This document shows, one piece after another, positions 57,368 to 64,000 of a stretch of 64,000 nt of DNA. This DNA is from an uncultured Acetatifactor sp. Its GTDB lineage: Bacteria > Bacillota > Clostridia > Lachnospirales > Lachnospiraceae. The notes beneath the pieces are model-generated. The model worked only from the letters and a program-made list of their open reading frames with translations. It did no database searches and had not been told where the DNA came from. The first letter of the stretch is position 1; each line of letters starts with the position of its first letter. The stretch is taken from NCBI GenBank assembly GCA_910586485.1, contig CAJUIA010000001.1, forward strand, positions 133,490-197,489, written 5' to 3'. The translations under genes and the position numbers were made by a program.

Positions 57368-57856
57368 ATGGATACAAAAACGGTAGAGCTGGATGTAAAG
57401 ATAGAAGCAAATGACCTGTATGATTATATGCTGCGGCATTCCTATAACAGTGCAGCAGGGATGATCGGCAGCTGTTTCGGGGCATTGATTCTGATACTGG
57501 CGGTGATGACACAGCAGTGGGTTTATCTGATATTTGCTCTGATTATTTTGCTGTACCTGCCCTGGACATTGTTTTTCCGCAGCAGACGGCAGGTCTTAAG
57601 CAACCCCAGCTTTCAGCAGCCTCTTCATTATCTGCTGGATGATCAGGGGCTTACCATCTCCCAGGGGGAGGATTCCGTGCAGTATCTCTGGGAAGAGATG
57701 CACAAGGCGGTTTCCACCGGGAAAAGCATTATTTTGTATACCTCCCCTATGAACGCTACGATTTTCCCGAAAAGGCAGATGGAAGAGCAGAAGGTTGCAG
57801 TGATAGAAATGATCTCCACCCACATGCCGCCTGCAAAGGTAAAGATTCGGAATTAG
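57368..57856 (+). CDS. YcxB-like membrane protein
   Basis: 162 residues. Two hydrophobic helices (AAGMIGSCFGALILILAV and VYLIFALIILLYLPWTLFF) sit near the N-terminus; the C-terminal part (YLLDDQGLTISQGEDSVQYLWEEM) is the beta-rich YcxB-type domain. Function is unknown. The ATG at 57368 follows AGGGGAGACACGCAGG. The tsaE gene starts 15 bases after the stop, so it may head the t6A operon. Confidence 0.7.
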   Translation: MDTKTVELDVKIEANDLYDYMLRHSYNSAAGMIGSCFGALILILAVMTQQWVYLIFALIILLYLPWTLFFRSRRQVLSNPSFQQPLHYLLDDQGLTISQGEDSVQYLWEEMHKAVSTGKSIILYTSPMNATIFPKRQMEEQKVAVIEMISTHMPPAKVKIRN

Positions 57857-57871
57857 GGAAGCGGCGAAGGT

Positions 57872-58369
57872 ATGGACGGATCAAATAATACGGAAGCAAT
57901 ATGGAAACAGCTGGAAAGCAGGGGCAGTGCGGTTTTTGAGAGCCGGAGGCCGGAGGACACCTTTGAACTTGGCAGGTGTCTTGGGGAAGCAGCGCAGGGA
58001 GGGCAGGTCTATACCCTGATCGGGGATCTGGGTGTGGGCAAAACCCTGTTTACACAGGGGGTTGCGGCGGGGCTTGGTATCGGAGAGCCGGTGAACAGCC
58101 CTACCTTTACGATTTTACAGGTATACGAGGGCGGCCGGCTGCCATTTTACCACTTTGACGTGTACCGCATTGCCGATGTGGAAGAAATGGAAGAGATCGG
58201 CTATGAGGAATATTTTTACGGGGAAGGCGTTTCCATGATCGAATGGGCGGATCTGATCAAGGAGATCCTGCCGGAGCGCCACCTTCGGATCACGATAGAA
58301 AAAGATCTGGAGCAGGGATTTGATTATCGGCGGATCAGTGTGAGATCCTGCGATGGGGGGATAGGGTGA
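57872..58369 (+). CDS. tsaE: tRNA t6A modification ATPase TsaE
   Basis: 165 residues. GDLGVGKTLFTQGVA is the P-loop and NSPTFTILQVYEGG the family switch segment; HFDVYRIADVEEMEEIGYEE completes it. With TsaB and TsaD it transfers threonylcarbamoyl from TsaC product to adenosine 37 of ANN-decoding tRNAs. GTGA at the end overlaps the tsaB start. Confidence 0.95.
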   Translation: MDGSNNTEAIWKQLESRGSAVFESRRPEDTFELGRCLGEAAQGGQVYTLIGDLGVGKTLFTQGVAAGLGIGEPVNSPTFTILQVYEGGRLPFYHFDVYRIADVEEMEEIGYEEYFYGEGVSMIEWADLIKEILPERHLRITIEKDLEQGFDYRRISVRSCDGGIG

Positions 58370-59058
58370 AAATACTTGGATTGGACAGCTCCGGGCTTGT
58401 GGCCGGGGCAGCGGTGGTAGAGGACGGCATCCTGTTGGGAGAGTATACTACGAATTATAAGAAGACCCATTCCCAGACGCTGCTTCCCATGCTGGAGGCG
58501 CTTAAAAATATGATCGAGCTGGATTTGAATACGCTGGATGCCATTGCGGTGGCTTCGGGACCGGGGTCTTTTACGGGGCTGCGCATTGGCTCCGCTACGG
58601 CTAAGGGGCTGGGCCTGGCATTAAAAAAGCCTTTGGTGGAGGTGCCGACGCTGGAGGGACTGGCCTGGAATCTCTGGGGAACGGACCGCATTGTGTGTCC
58701 GCTGATGGATGCCAGGAGAAATCAGGTTTATACGGCGGCTTATGAATTTGTGCCGAGGGGAGAAGAATTTGAACTTAAGACGGTGATTCCCCAAAGCCCG
58801 GCAGACATTAATGATATGCTGGAAAAAATAAACGGACTGGGCAGGCCGGTGATCTTTTTGGGTGACGGAGTGCCGGTCTATCTTGACTTGATCAGAAAAA
58901 ACGTGGTGGTGGAATACGGTATTGCACCGGCCGGAAGCAACAGACAGCGTGCCTGTAGCATAGCGGCGCTGGGAGCAGTTTACTATGCCGGAGGAAAGGC
59001 AGTGGATGCGGCCGATCACCGTCCGGAATATTTGAGAAAGAGCCAGGCCGAAGCGTGA
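58366..59058 (+). CDS. tsaB: tRNA t6A modification scaffold protein TsaB
   Basis: 230 residues. ILGLDSSGLVAGAAVVEDG is the ASKHA-fold start, and AVASGPGSFTGLRIGSATAKG is the family signature. It dimerises with TsaD in the t6A complex and has no catalysis of its own. It starts with GTG overlapping the tsaE stop by four bases. Confidence 0.95.
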   Translation: MKILGLDSSGLVAGAAVVEDGILLGEYTTNYKKTHSQTLLPMLEALKNMIELDLNTLDAIAVASGPGSFTGLRIGSATAKGLGLALKKPLVEVPTLEGLAWNLWGTDRIVCPLMDARRNQVYTAAYEFVPRGEEFELKTVIPQSPADINDMLEKINGLGRPVIFLGDGVPVYLDLIRKNVVVEYGIAPAGSNRQRACSIAALGAVYYAGGKAVDAADHRPEYLRKSQAEA

Positions 59059-59069
59059 AGAGATTTCGG

Positions 59070-59086
59070 CGATTGTTCGTACCGCT
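59070..59086 (+). repeat. GATTGTTCGTACCGC leader hairpin, related copy
   Basis: GATTGTTCGTACCGC-TTTTG-GCGGT after the tsaB stop: stem ACCGC/GCGGT. The 5' part resembles the TTGTTTGTGCCGC copies at 30070 and 35660. Confidence 0.4.
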
Positions 59087-59119
59087 TTTGGCGGTGAGGC
59101 AGCGTGGCGGGAGAATTTT

Positions 59120-59578
59120 GTGGAGATTACAGTCAGGGAGTTAAAAGAGGAAGATATAGCGAGTCTTGCAGAGATTGAGGCGGAGTCCTTTTCCATGCCC
59201 TGGTCGGTTCAGGATTTTAAGGATCTGCTTTCCCGTGCTTACTGCCATTATCTGGTGGCGCTGGCCGACGGCCGGGTAGCCGGCTGCTGCGGATATACTA
59301 ACGCATGCGGCGTGGCCAATGTTGATAATGTGGTGGTGGCGCCGCGGTTTCGGGGACAGGGAATTGCACAGCAGCTGCTTAAGACGCTGATTGATGCAGG
59401 GGAGGCGGAGCAGGTGGAGGCTTTTACCCTGGAGGTGCGTGTCAGCAACAGGCCGGCTATTCATATTTATGAAAAGTTCGGTTTTGTATCCGAAGGGATT
59501 CGTCCCGGCTTTTATGAGAAGCCCGTGGAGGACGCAAATATTATGTGGAAGCGGAAGATTGTTCAGGAAACCGTTTAA
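59120..59578 (+). CDS. rimI: Ribosomal-protein-alanine N-acetyltransferase RimI
   Basis: 152 residues, GNAT fold. NVDNVVVAPRFRGQGIAQQL contains the R-x-x-G-x-G/A acetyl-CoA loop, and VRVSNRPAIHIYEKFGFVSE the C-terminal strand. It acetylates the N-terminus of ribosomal protein S18 and perhaps other proteins. rimI next to tsaB is the usual Firmicute order. GTG start with GGGAG upstream. Confidence 0.92.
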   Translation: MEITVRELKEEDIASLAEIEAESFSMPWSVQDFKDLLSRAYCHYLVALADGRVAGCCGYTNACGVANVDNVVVAPRFRGQGIAQQLLKTLIDAGEAEQVEAFTLEVRVSNRPAIHIYEKFGFVSEGIRPGFYEKPVEDANIMWKRKIVQETV

Positions 59579-59674
59579 CAACAATTTCCACAGCCGTAAT
59601 CTCATCTTTTTGATAAAATAGAGCTGACACATGAAAAAAGCCGTAACTGTTTATTTCAAAAGGGAGAGATGAAG

Positions 59675-59923
59675 ATGAAAAAGTACGAGGGTACGCAGGA
59701 CAGAAAGCTGATTCATGCCGTGTGCAATAAGTGCGGCAGAAGCCTGAGGGTGGAGGACGGTTACCTGAAGGAGGGATGCTTTTCCGCAGAGGCCGTTTTC
59801 GGGTATTTCAGCCGGAAGGACGGGACTACCCATCGTTTTGACCTGTGCGAGGACTGTTATGATGAAATGATTGCAACGTTTCAGGTGCCGGTGGAAGAAA
59901 AGGAGGGTGCTGAGCTGCTCTGA
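59675..59923 (+). CDS. Small zinc-ribbon protein
   Basis: 82 residues. CNKCG (Cys17, Cys20) and CEDCYDEM form a zinc ribbon with about 50 residues between, including GYFSRKDGTTHRFDLCEDC. Function unknown; proteins of this size and pattern are common in Clostridia. AGGGAG lies 8 bases before the ATG at 59675; the ATG at 59669 is too close to it. Confidence 0.7.
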   Translation: MKKYEGTQDRKLIHAVCNKCGRSLRVEDGYLKEGCFSAEAVFGYFSRKDGTTHRFDLCEDCYDEMIATFQVPVEEKEGAELL

Positions 59924-60010
59924 AAAAGAAATGAAAAAGGGAAGTGCGCAGCGCCGTGAAAAAAACAGGAAGGGAAGGAATCGTTTTCCCTGATTGTCTG
60001 GAGGTTATAT

Positions 60011-60925
60011 ATGTTGGATGTTTGCTTGCTGGGAACAGGGGGAATGATGCCGCTGCCTTATCGGTGGCTCACGGCGCTGATGCTTCGGTATAACGGAAAA
60101 AGTATTCTGATTGACTGCGGGGAGGGGACCCAGATTGCCCTCAGGGAAAAGGGCTGGAGTCCCAAACCGATAGATATTATCTGTTTCACCCATTATCATG
60201 CAGATCACATCAGCGGCCTGCCCGGTATGCTTCTGACCATGGGAAATGCAGAGCGGACAGAGCCGCTTTTGCTGATCGGGCCAAAGGGGTTAAGCAGGAC
60301 GGTGAACGCTCTTCGAACGATTGCGCCTGAGCTGCCCTTTGAGATCAACTGTATGGAGATCACGGAGGCCGAACAGGAATTTTTTTTTGAAGGTTTTCGC
60401 ATAAAGGCTTTCAAGGTGAGCCATAGTGTGGTATGCTATGGATATAGCATGACGGTTGACCGGGCAGGAAGGTTTGACAGAGAGCGGGCCATGGAGCAGC
60501 AGATTCCCATGAAGCTGTGGAGCAGGCTGCAAAAAGGCGATACCGTCGAAGAGGACGGACACGTCTACACGCCTGACATGGTGCTGGGAGCGCCAAGAAA
60601 GGGACTGAAAGTTACCTACTGTACCGACTCCCGCCCTACGGATTCTATTACGGCCAATGCAAGAGACTCGGATCTTCTGGTGCTGGAGGGAATGTATGGA
60701 GAGCCTGAAAAGCTGGCAAAGGCGAAGGAAAACCGGCACATGACCATGTATGAAGCGGCCAGGATCGCAAAGGCTGCCCAGGTGCCGGAGCTTTGGCTGA
60801 CACATTACAGTCCGTCCTTAACCTATCCGGAAGAGTATCTGGGAGAGGTGCGCAGGATTTTTCCGGGTGCAGTGGCGGCAAAGGACGGGAGAAGCAGGGA
60901 GCTTAACTTTCAGGATGAGGAATGA
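60011..60925 (+). CDS. rnz: Ribonuclease Z
   Basis: 304 residues, metallo-beta-lactamase fold. CFTHYHADHISGLPG is the HxHxDH zinc motif, FKVSHSVVCYGYSM the second His, and TYCTDSRPTDS the bridging Asp. It removes the 3' trailer from tRNA precursors lacking an encoded CCA; both serine tRNAs at the end of this window lack CCA and are natural substrates. Confidence 0.92.
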   Translation: MLDVCLLGTGGMMPLPYRWLTALMLRYNGKSILIDCGEGTQIALREKGWSPKPIDIICFTHYHADHISGLPGMLLTMGNAERTEPLLLIGPKGLSRTVNALRTIAPELPFEINCMEITEAEQEFFFEGFRIKAFKVSHSVVCYGYSMTVDRAGRFDRERAMEQQIPMKLWSRLQKGDTVEEDGHVYTPDMVLGAPRKGLKVTYCTDSRPTDSITANARDSDLLVLEGMYGEPEKLAKAKENRHMTMYEAARIAKAAQVPELWLTHYSPSLTYPEEYLGEVRRIFPGAVAAKDGRSRELNFQDEE

Positions 60926-60986
60926 TTGTGGCAGGTCGTCTTGCACGGAATACAGCGGTATAACAGCAGATAGCGAGGTGTGACAG

Positions 60987-61568
60987 ATGAAAAAATCCAC
61001 AATGAGAATAGCGGTCATTTTAATCGTGGTGATTTTCGGCCTTGTAGGGTTGTATGCCTTTTTGATGAGCAGGGTGCGGTCGGAACTGGCGGATGCCAAA
61101 ATGACCACCGTTCAGCTTGTACTCAGCCGGGATTTGGACAGGGATTATCCTGCGACGGTGAAGGAAGTCGTCAAGTATTATACGGAAATCGAGCAGTGCT
61201 TTTACAATGAAGACTGTACCGATGAAGAGACGGAAGCCCTGGGCATACAGGCGCGGAAGCTGTATGATCAGGAGCTGCTGGCAAACAACGAAATGGCGGC
61301 ATACCTGACGAAGCTGAAAGCGGAAATCAAGAAATTCAAGGATGCCAAGCGCCGCATTTCCGGGATTTCGGTAGCGTCCAGCACTAATGTGGATTTCTTT
61401 TCAGACAATGGGTTTGACTTTGCCAGGATTTATTGCGGCTATACGATAAGAGAGAGTACCGGTCAGGTTCTTACGGAGGGCCGGGTCTTCCTGCTGCGGA
61501 AGGACGAGGACAGACACTGGAAGATATATGGCTGGGATGCTTCGGACAATGTGCATGTAGGAGAGTAG
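60987..61568 (+). CDS. Uncharacterised membrane-anchored protein
   Basis: 193 residues. One N-terminal helix (IAVILIVVIFGLVGLYAFLM) leads to a mostly helical outer domain (TVKEVVKYYTEIEQCFYNED) and a beta-rich end (RIYCGYTIRESTGQVLTEGR). No known motif. It lies between rnz and tsaD in the same direction and ends 10 bases before tsaD, so it belongs to the same transcript. Confidence 0.65.
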   Translation: MKKSTMRIAVILIVVIFGLVGLYAFLMSRVRSELADAKMTTVQLVLSRDLDRDYPATVKEVVKYYTEIEQCFYNEDCTDEETEALGIQARKLYDQELLANNEMAAYLTKLKAEIKKFKDAKRRISGISVASSTNVDFFSDNGFDFARIYCGYTIRESTGQVLTEGRVFLLRKDEDRHWKIYGWDASDNVHVGE

Positions 61569-61578
61569 GAGGACGGTT

Positions 61579-62604
61579 TTGGATCAGATGAATAAATCCG
61601 AGGTCTTGATTCTGGCAATCGAGACCTCCTGTGATGAGACAGCGGCTTCTGTGGTGAAAAACGGCAGAGAGGTGCTGTCAAATGTTATTTATACGCAGAT
61701 TGCACTGCATACGCAGTTCGGCGGCGTCGTACCGGAGATTGCTTCCAGAAAGCACATTGAAAAAATAAATCAGGTAATCGAGCAGGCTCTGAAAGAGGCA
61801 GAGGTTACCCTGCAGGATATTTCGGCCGTGGCGGTAACCCATGGGCCGGGGCTGGTAGGGGCGCTGCTGGTGGGCGTGGCAGAGGCTAAGGCAATCAGCT
61901 TTGCGACGGGAATCCCGCTGGTGGGGGTACACCATATCAGTGGGCATATCAGTGCCAATTATATCGAGCATAAGGAGCTGGAGCCGCCTTTTGTGTGTCT
62001 GGTGGCATCAGGCGGACATTCTCATCTGGTGGTGGTGAAGGACTACGGCCGATATGAAATCATCGGCAGGACCAGGGACGATGCGGCAGGAGAAGCCTTT
62101 GATAAGGTGGCAAGGGCCATAGGCCTGGGATACCCCGGCGGGCCTAAGATAGATCGTCTTTCCAGAGAAGGAAATCCGGATGCCATCCTTTTTCCCAGAG
62201 CAAAGGTCGCGGAAAACGAATATGATTTCAGCTTCAGCGGTTTGAAGTCATCGGTGCTGAATTATCTGAATAATTGCCGGATGAAGGGAGAAGAGGTAAA
62301 TCAGGCGGATGTAGCGGCTTCCTTTCAGAAGGCGGTCGTTGACGTGCTGGTGGAGCATTCCCTTCATGCGGTAAAAACATTTGGATATGATAAATTTGCC
62401 ATTGCCGGCGGAGTCGCTTCCAATTCATCATTAAGAGCAGCATTCGAGCAGGAGTGTGCAAAACGGGGAATTACCTTTTATTACCCGTCGCCGGTATATT
62501 GCACGGATAATGCGGCAATGATCGGTGCCGCTGGGTATTATGAATATATGCGGGGGGTAAGGCACGGCTATGACTTAAATGCCGTACCCAATCTGCCTTT
62601 ATAA
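61579..62604 (+). CDS. tsaD: tRNA threonylcarbamoyladenosine transferase TsaD
   Basis: 341 residues. AIETSCDETAASVV starts the ASKHA fold; GVHHISGHISANYIEH holds the iron-binding His pair; VASGGHSHLVVV and DDAAGEAFDKVARAIGLGYP follow. It catalyses the last step of t6A formation. AGGAGG is 6 bases before a TTG at 61579, favoured over an ATG at 61588. Confidence 0.95.
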   Translation: MDQMNKSEVLILAIETSCDETAASVVKNGREVLSNVIYTQIALHTQFGGVVPEIASRKHIEKINQVIEQALKEAEVTLQDISAVAVTHGPGLVGALLVGVAEAKAISFATGIPLVGVHHISGHISANYIEHKELEPPFVCLVASGGHSHLVVVKDYGRYEIIGRTRDDAAGEAFDKVARAIGLGYPGGPKIDRLSREGNPDAILFPRAKVAENEYDFSFSGLKSSVLNYLNNCRMKGEEVNQADVAASFQKAVVDVLVEHSLHAVKTFGYDKFAIAGGVASNSSLRAAFEQECAKRGITFYYPSPVYCTDNAAMIGAAGYYEYMRGVRHGYDLNAVPNLPL

Positions 62605-62640
62605 TGCTTACGGAAAAAGCCAAAATCAGGCGTTTCTTAT

Positions 62641-62695
62641 GAGCCGGCAAGCCGGCCTTGGAATTTTGAGATTCCGCGGAGCGGAATCATGGGGG
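62641..62695 (+). promoter_or_regulatory. Paired hairpins before ispD, including leader module copy 7
   Basis: GCCGGCAAGCCGGC (62643-62656) is one hairpin. The second, GATTCCGC (62670-62677) with GCGGAATC (62681-62688), is a perfect eight-base stem with a GGA loop. It is preceded by GAATTTTGA and followed by ATGGGGG. The GAATTT-GAT-CCGC-GCGG order resembles copy 4 at 37.7 kb. Confidence 0.6.
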
Positions 62696-62700
62696 TTAAG

Positions 62701-63441
62701 ATGAAAAAGCGATGCACCGCCGTCGTGCTGGCGGCAGGCGGCGGCAGCCGAATGAACAGCACGGTTGCAAAACAGTTTATGATGCTGGGCGATAAGCCGC
62801 TGCTTTGGTATTCCCTGCAGGCGGTAGAACGATCAGAGATCATCGACGATTGTATTCTGGTCACGGGAAAAGACAGCATTTCTTATGTAAAGAATGCGAT
62901 CGTGGATCAATTTGGTTTTCATAAGGTTGACAGAATCGTGCCGGGGGGCAGAGAGCGCTGGGAATCGGTGGCAAATGCCATGGCGGCGCTGGGGTCTTCA
63001 GGTCGGATGATGCCGAATCGGGACGGGTATGTTTTCATTCATGACGGCGCCAGGCCCTTTCTGAATGAAGAAATCCTAAGACGCACCTATGAAGCGGTGC
63101 AGGAATATCATGCCTGTGTGGCGGCAATGCCTTCCAAGGATACTATAAAGCTGGCGGACGAAGGAGGAATGGCAGTGTCCACACCGGACAGGCGCTTTGT
63201 GTGGAGCGTGCAGACCCCTCAGGTTTTTGACACGGAGCTGATTGTAAAAGCATATGGGGCGCTGCGGGAGAAGGCCGAAAGGGAAGGCTTCGAAGCCGTT
63301 ACGGTTACGGATGATGCCGGGGTGGTGGAAGCGTTTATAAATTGCCCGGTAAAGCTGGTAGAGGGCAGCTATGAGAACATCAAGATCACCACGCCGGAGG
63401 ATATGAAAATAGCGGAGGTGTTCAGGGAAAGACTGTTATAA
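62701..63441 (+). CDS. ispD: 2-C-methyl-D-erythritol 4-phosphate cytidylyltransferase
   Basis: 246 residues. VVLAAGGGSRM is the nucleotide loop, with Lys in VAKQFMML; VFIHDGARPFL, AAMPSKDTIKL and TVTDDAGVVEAF are family motifs. It makes CDP-ME from MEP and CTP in the non-mevalonate isoprenoid pathway. GGGGG lies 5 bases before ATG 62701; another ATG at 62689 is possible. Confidence 0.94.
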   Translation: MKKRCTAVVLAAGGGSRMNSTVAKQFMMLGDKPLLWYSLQAVERSEIIDDCILVTGKDSISYVKNAIVDQFGFHKVDRIVPGGRERWESVANAMAALGSSGRMMPNRDGYVFIHDGARPFLNEEILRRTYEAVQEYHACVAAMPSKDTIKLADEGGMAVSTPDRRFVWSVQTPQVFDTELIVKAYGALREKAEREGFEAVTVTDDAGVVEAFINCPVKLVEGSYENIKITTPEDMKIAEVFRERLL

Positions 63442-63495
63442 TATTTTAAATGGCTGAGCTGATTTTTACTTCTGATGATTTTTTGAAAAAACCTG

Positions 63496-63524
63496 TTGAC
63501 ATATGTTTCGCTTTTTGCTAGAAT
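63496..63524 (+). promoter_or_regulatory. Strong promoter of the tRNA (and probable rRNA) operon
   Basis: TTGACA at 63496-63501 and TAGAAT at 63519-63524 with a 17-base spacer, 32 bases before the first tRNA. Confidence 0.85.
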
Positions 63525-63555
63525 AACCTTTGCCGCATGAATAGTGGCAACGCTT

Positions 63556-63641
63556 GGAGAGATATCGAAGTGGTCATAACGAGGCGGTCTTGAAAACCGT
63601 TTGTCCGCAAGGGCGCGTGGGTTCGAATCCCACTCTCTCCG
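63556..63641 (+). tRNA. tRNA-Ser (TGA anticodon)
   Basis: Acceptor stem GGAGAGA (63556-63562) pairs with TCTCTCC (63634-63640); discriminator G at 63641. The anticodon loop CTTGAAA gives TGA. A long variable arm (TTTGTCCGCAAGGGCGCG) and T loop GGTTCGAATCC are typical of serine tRNA. CCA is not encoded. Confidence 0.97.
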
Positions 63642-63702
63642 CTTGAGGGACAAGGCAGACCCCTCATAATTAAATATAAGTATGCAGATTCAACTTACTT
63701 GT

Positions 63703-63791
63703 GGAGAAGTACCCAAGAGGTCGAAGGGACACCCCTGGAAAGGGTGCAGGTCGTTAATAGCGGCGCGAGGGTTCAAATCCCTCCTTCTCCG
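63703..63791 (+). tRNA. tRNA-Ser (GGA anticodon)
   Basis: Acceptor stem GGAGAAG (63703-63709) pairs with CTTCTCC (63784-63790); discriminator G at 63791. The anticodon loop CTGGAAA gives GGA. A long variable arm and T loop GGTTCAAATCC are present. CCA is not encoded. Confidence 0.97.
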
Positions 63792-63990
63792 TTAGCGCGA
63801 AAGCGCTGAATTTTGTACCTTGACAAACAAACAGTAATGCAACCCTGAAAAGATTCCAAAGAGACAGGAACGGAAAGAGCAGGAGGTCTTGAAAGAGACG
63901 AAAGCTTTGGAGAAGCCTGTCGAATAAAGAATGAATTCAGAAAAAAACGAACAGTAATGCCAGATAAAAGACTGGCAGGACAAACGATTA
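63792..63990 (+). other. Probable rRNA operon leader
   Basis: Starts with a GNRA-loop hairpin AGCGC-GAAA-GCGCT (63794-63807), then TGTACCTTGACAAAC, which resembles the conserved TACCTTGA-AAC sequence around rRNA genes of Clostridia. AACAGTAATGC occurs twice (about 63828 and 63951). No reading frame is credible. Confidence 0.5.
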
Positions 63991-64000
63991 TGGTGAGAGT
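63991..64000 (+). rRNA. Possible 5' end of 16S rRNA
   Basis: The window closes with TGGTGAGAGT. Mature 16S rRNA of this group begins near GAGAGTTTGATCCTGGC, so the last bases would be its start. Only about six bases are visible; the call relies on context (strong promoter, tRNA pair, leader). Confidence 0.4.

Overview
The window looks like chromosomal DNA of a spore-forming, anaerobic Firmicute of the Lachnospiraceae (Clostridium cluster XIVa) type. Support comes from strong AGGAGG-type ribosome binding sites, a spoIIAA-spoIIAB-sigF operon, a T-box in front of valS, an FMN riboswitch in front of ribU, a BspA-like surface protein, two PadR/HAAS/DUF4097 modules, a GAAC-N4-GTTC LexA box and moderate G+C. 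The species cannot be named from sequence alone. No phage, plasmid, insertion sequence or CRISPR array is visible; this is mostly core genome with a few accessory patches.

Layout. 1-5.0 kb: the tail of greA, an unusual HAD phosphatase-CPBP protease fusion, a family 2 glycosyltransferase and a leucine-rich-repeat surface protein interrupted by two frame breaks. 5.0-11.5 kb: an atypical carbamoyltransferase, a membrane-bound XRE regulator, a P-loop protein, an AAA/DUF4143 ATPase, a lipoprotein and a secreted amidase. 11.6-17.9 kb: glutamate synthase (gltB-gltD) behind a promoter and a leader terminator. 18.1-23.5 kb: a PadR-DUF4097 pair convergent with a response regulator / ABC transporter / histidine kinase operon. 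23.5-28.4 kb: an envelope acyltransferase, a large membrane protein, a zinc-ribbon membrane protein and asnA. 28.5-34.1 kb: a LexA-controlled radical-SAM DNA repair pair, a Crh-like HPr and a nuclease-helicase. 34.3-42.1 kb: a GH13 amylase, an orphan gene, a second PadR-HAAS-DUF4097 module with clear operators, an ECF transporter S component and a GH3 glycosidase. 42.2-48.3 kb: T-box, valS, folC, a 50-residue small protein and a TPR protein. 48.4-51.3 kb: the sigma-F operon and a GH25 lysozyme-like protein. 51.3-56 kb: a 221-bp fold-back element, a MarR regulator with double operator and a heterodimeric ABC exporter. 56-57.2 kb: FMN riboswitch and ribU. 57.4-63.4 kb: the t6A tRNA modification genes tsaE, tsaB and tsaD with rimI, rnz and ispD. 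63.5-64 kb: a strong promoter, two serine tRNAs and a leader that runs into what is probably the first bases of 16S rRNA.

The most unusual structure is a short GC hairpin followed by GGAATGAGAGG just upstream of start codons. It occurs in front of at least six unrelated genes, and two copies about 14 kb apart share 27 identical bases. Other points for a second look are the two homopolymer frame breaks in the surface protein, the fold-back element at 51.3 kb, in-frame tandem repeats inside valS and the histidine kinase, and the paired PadR modules.
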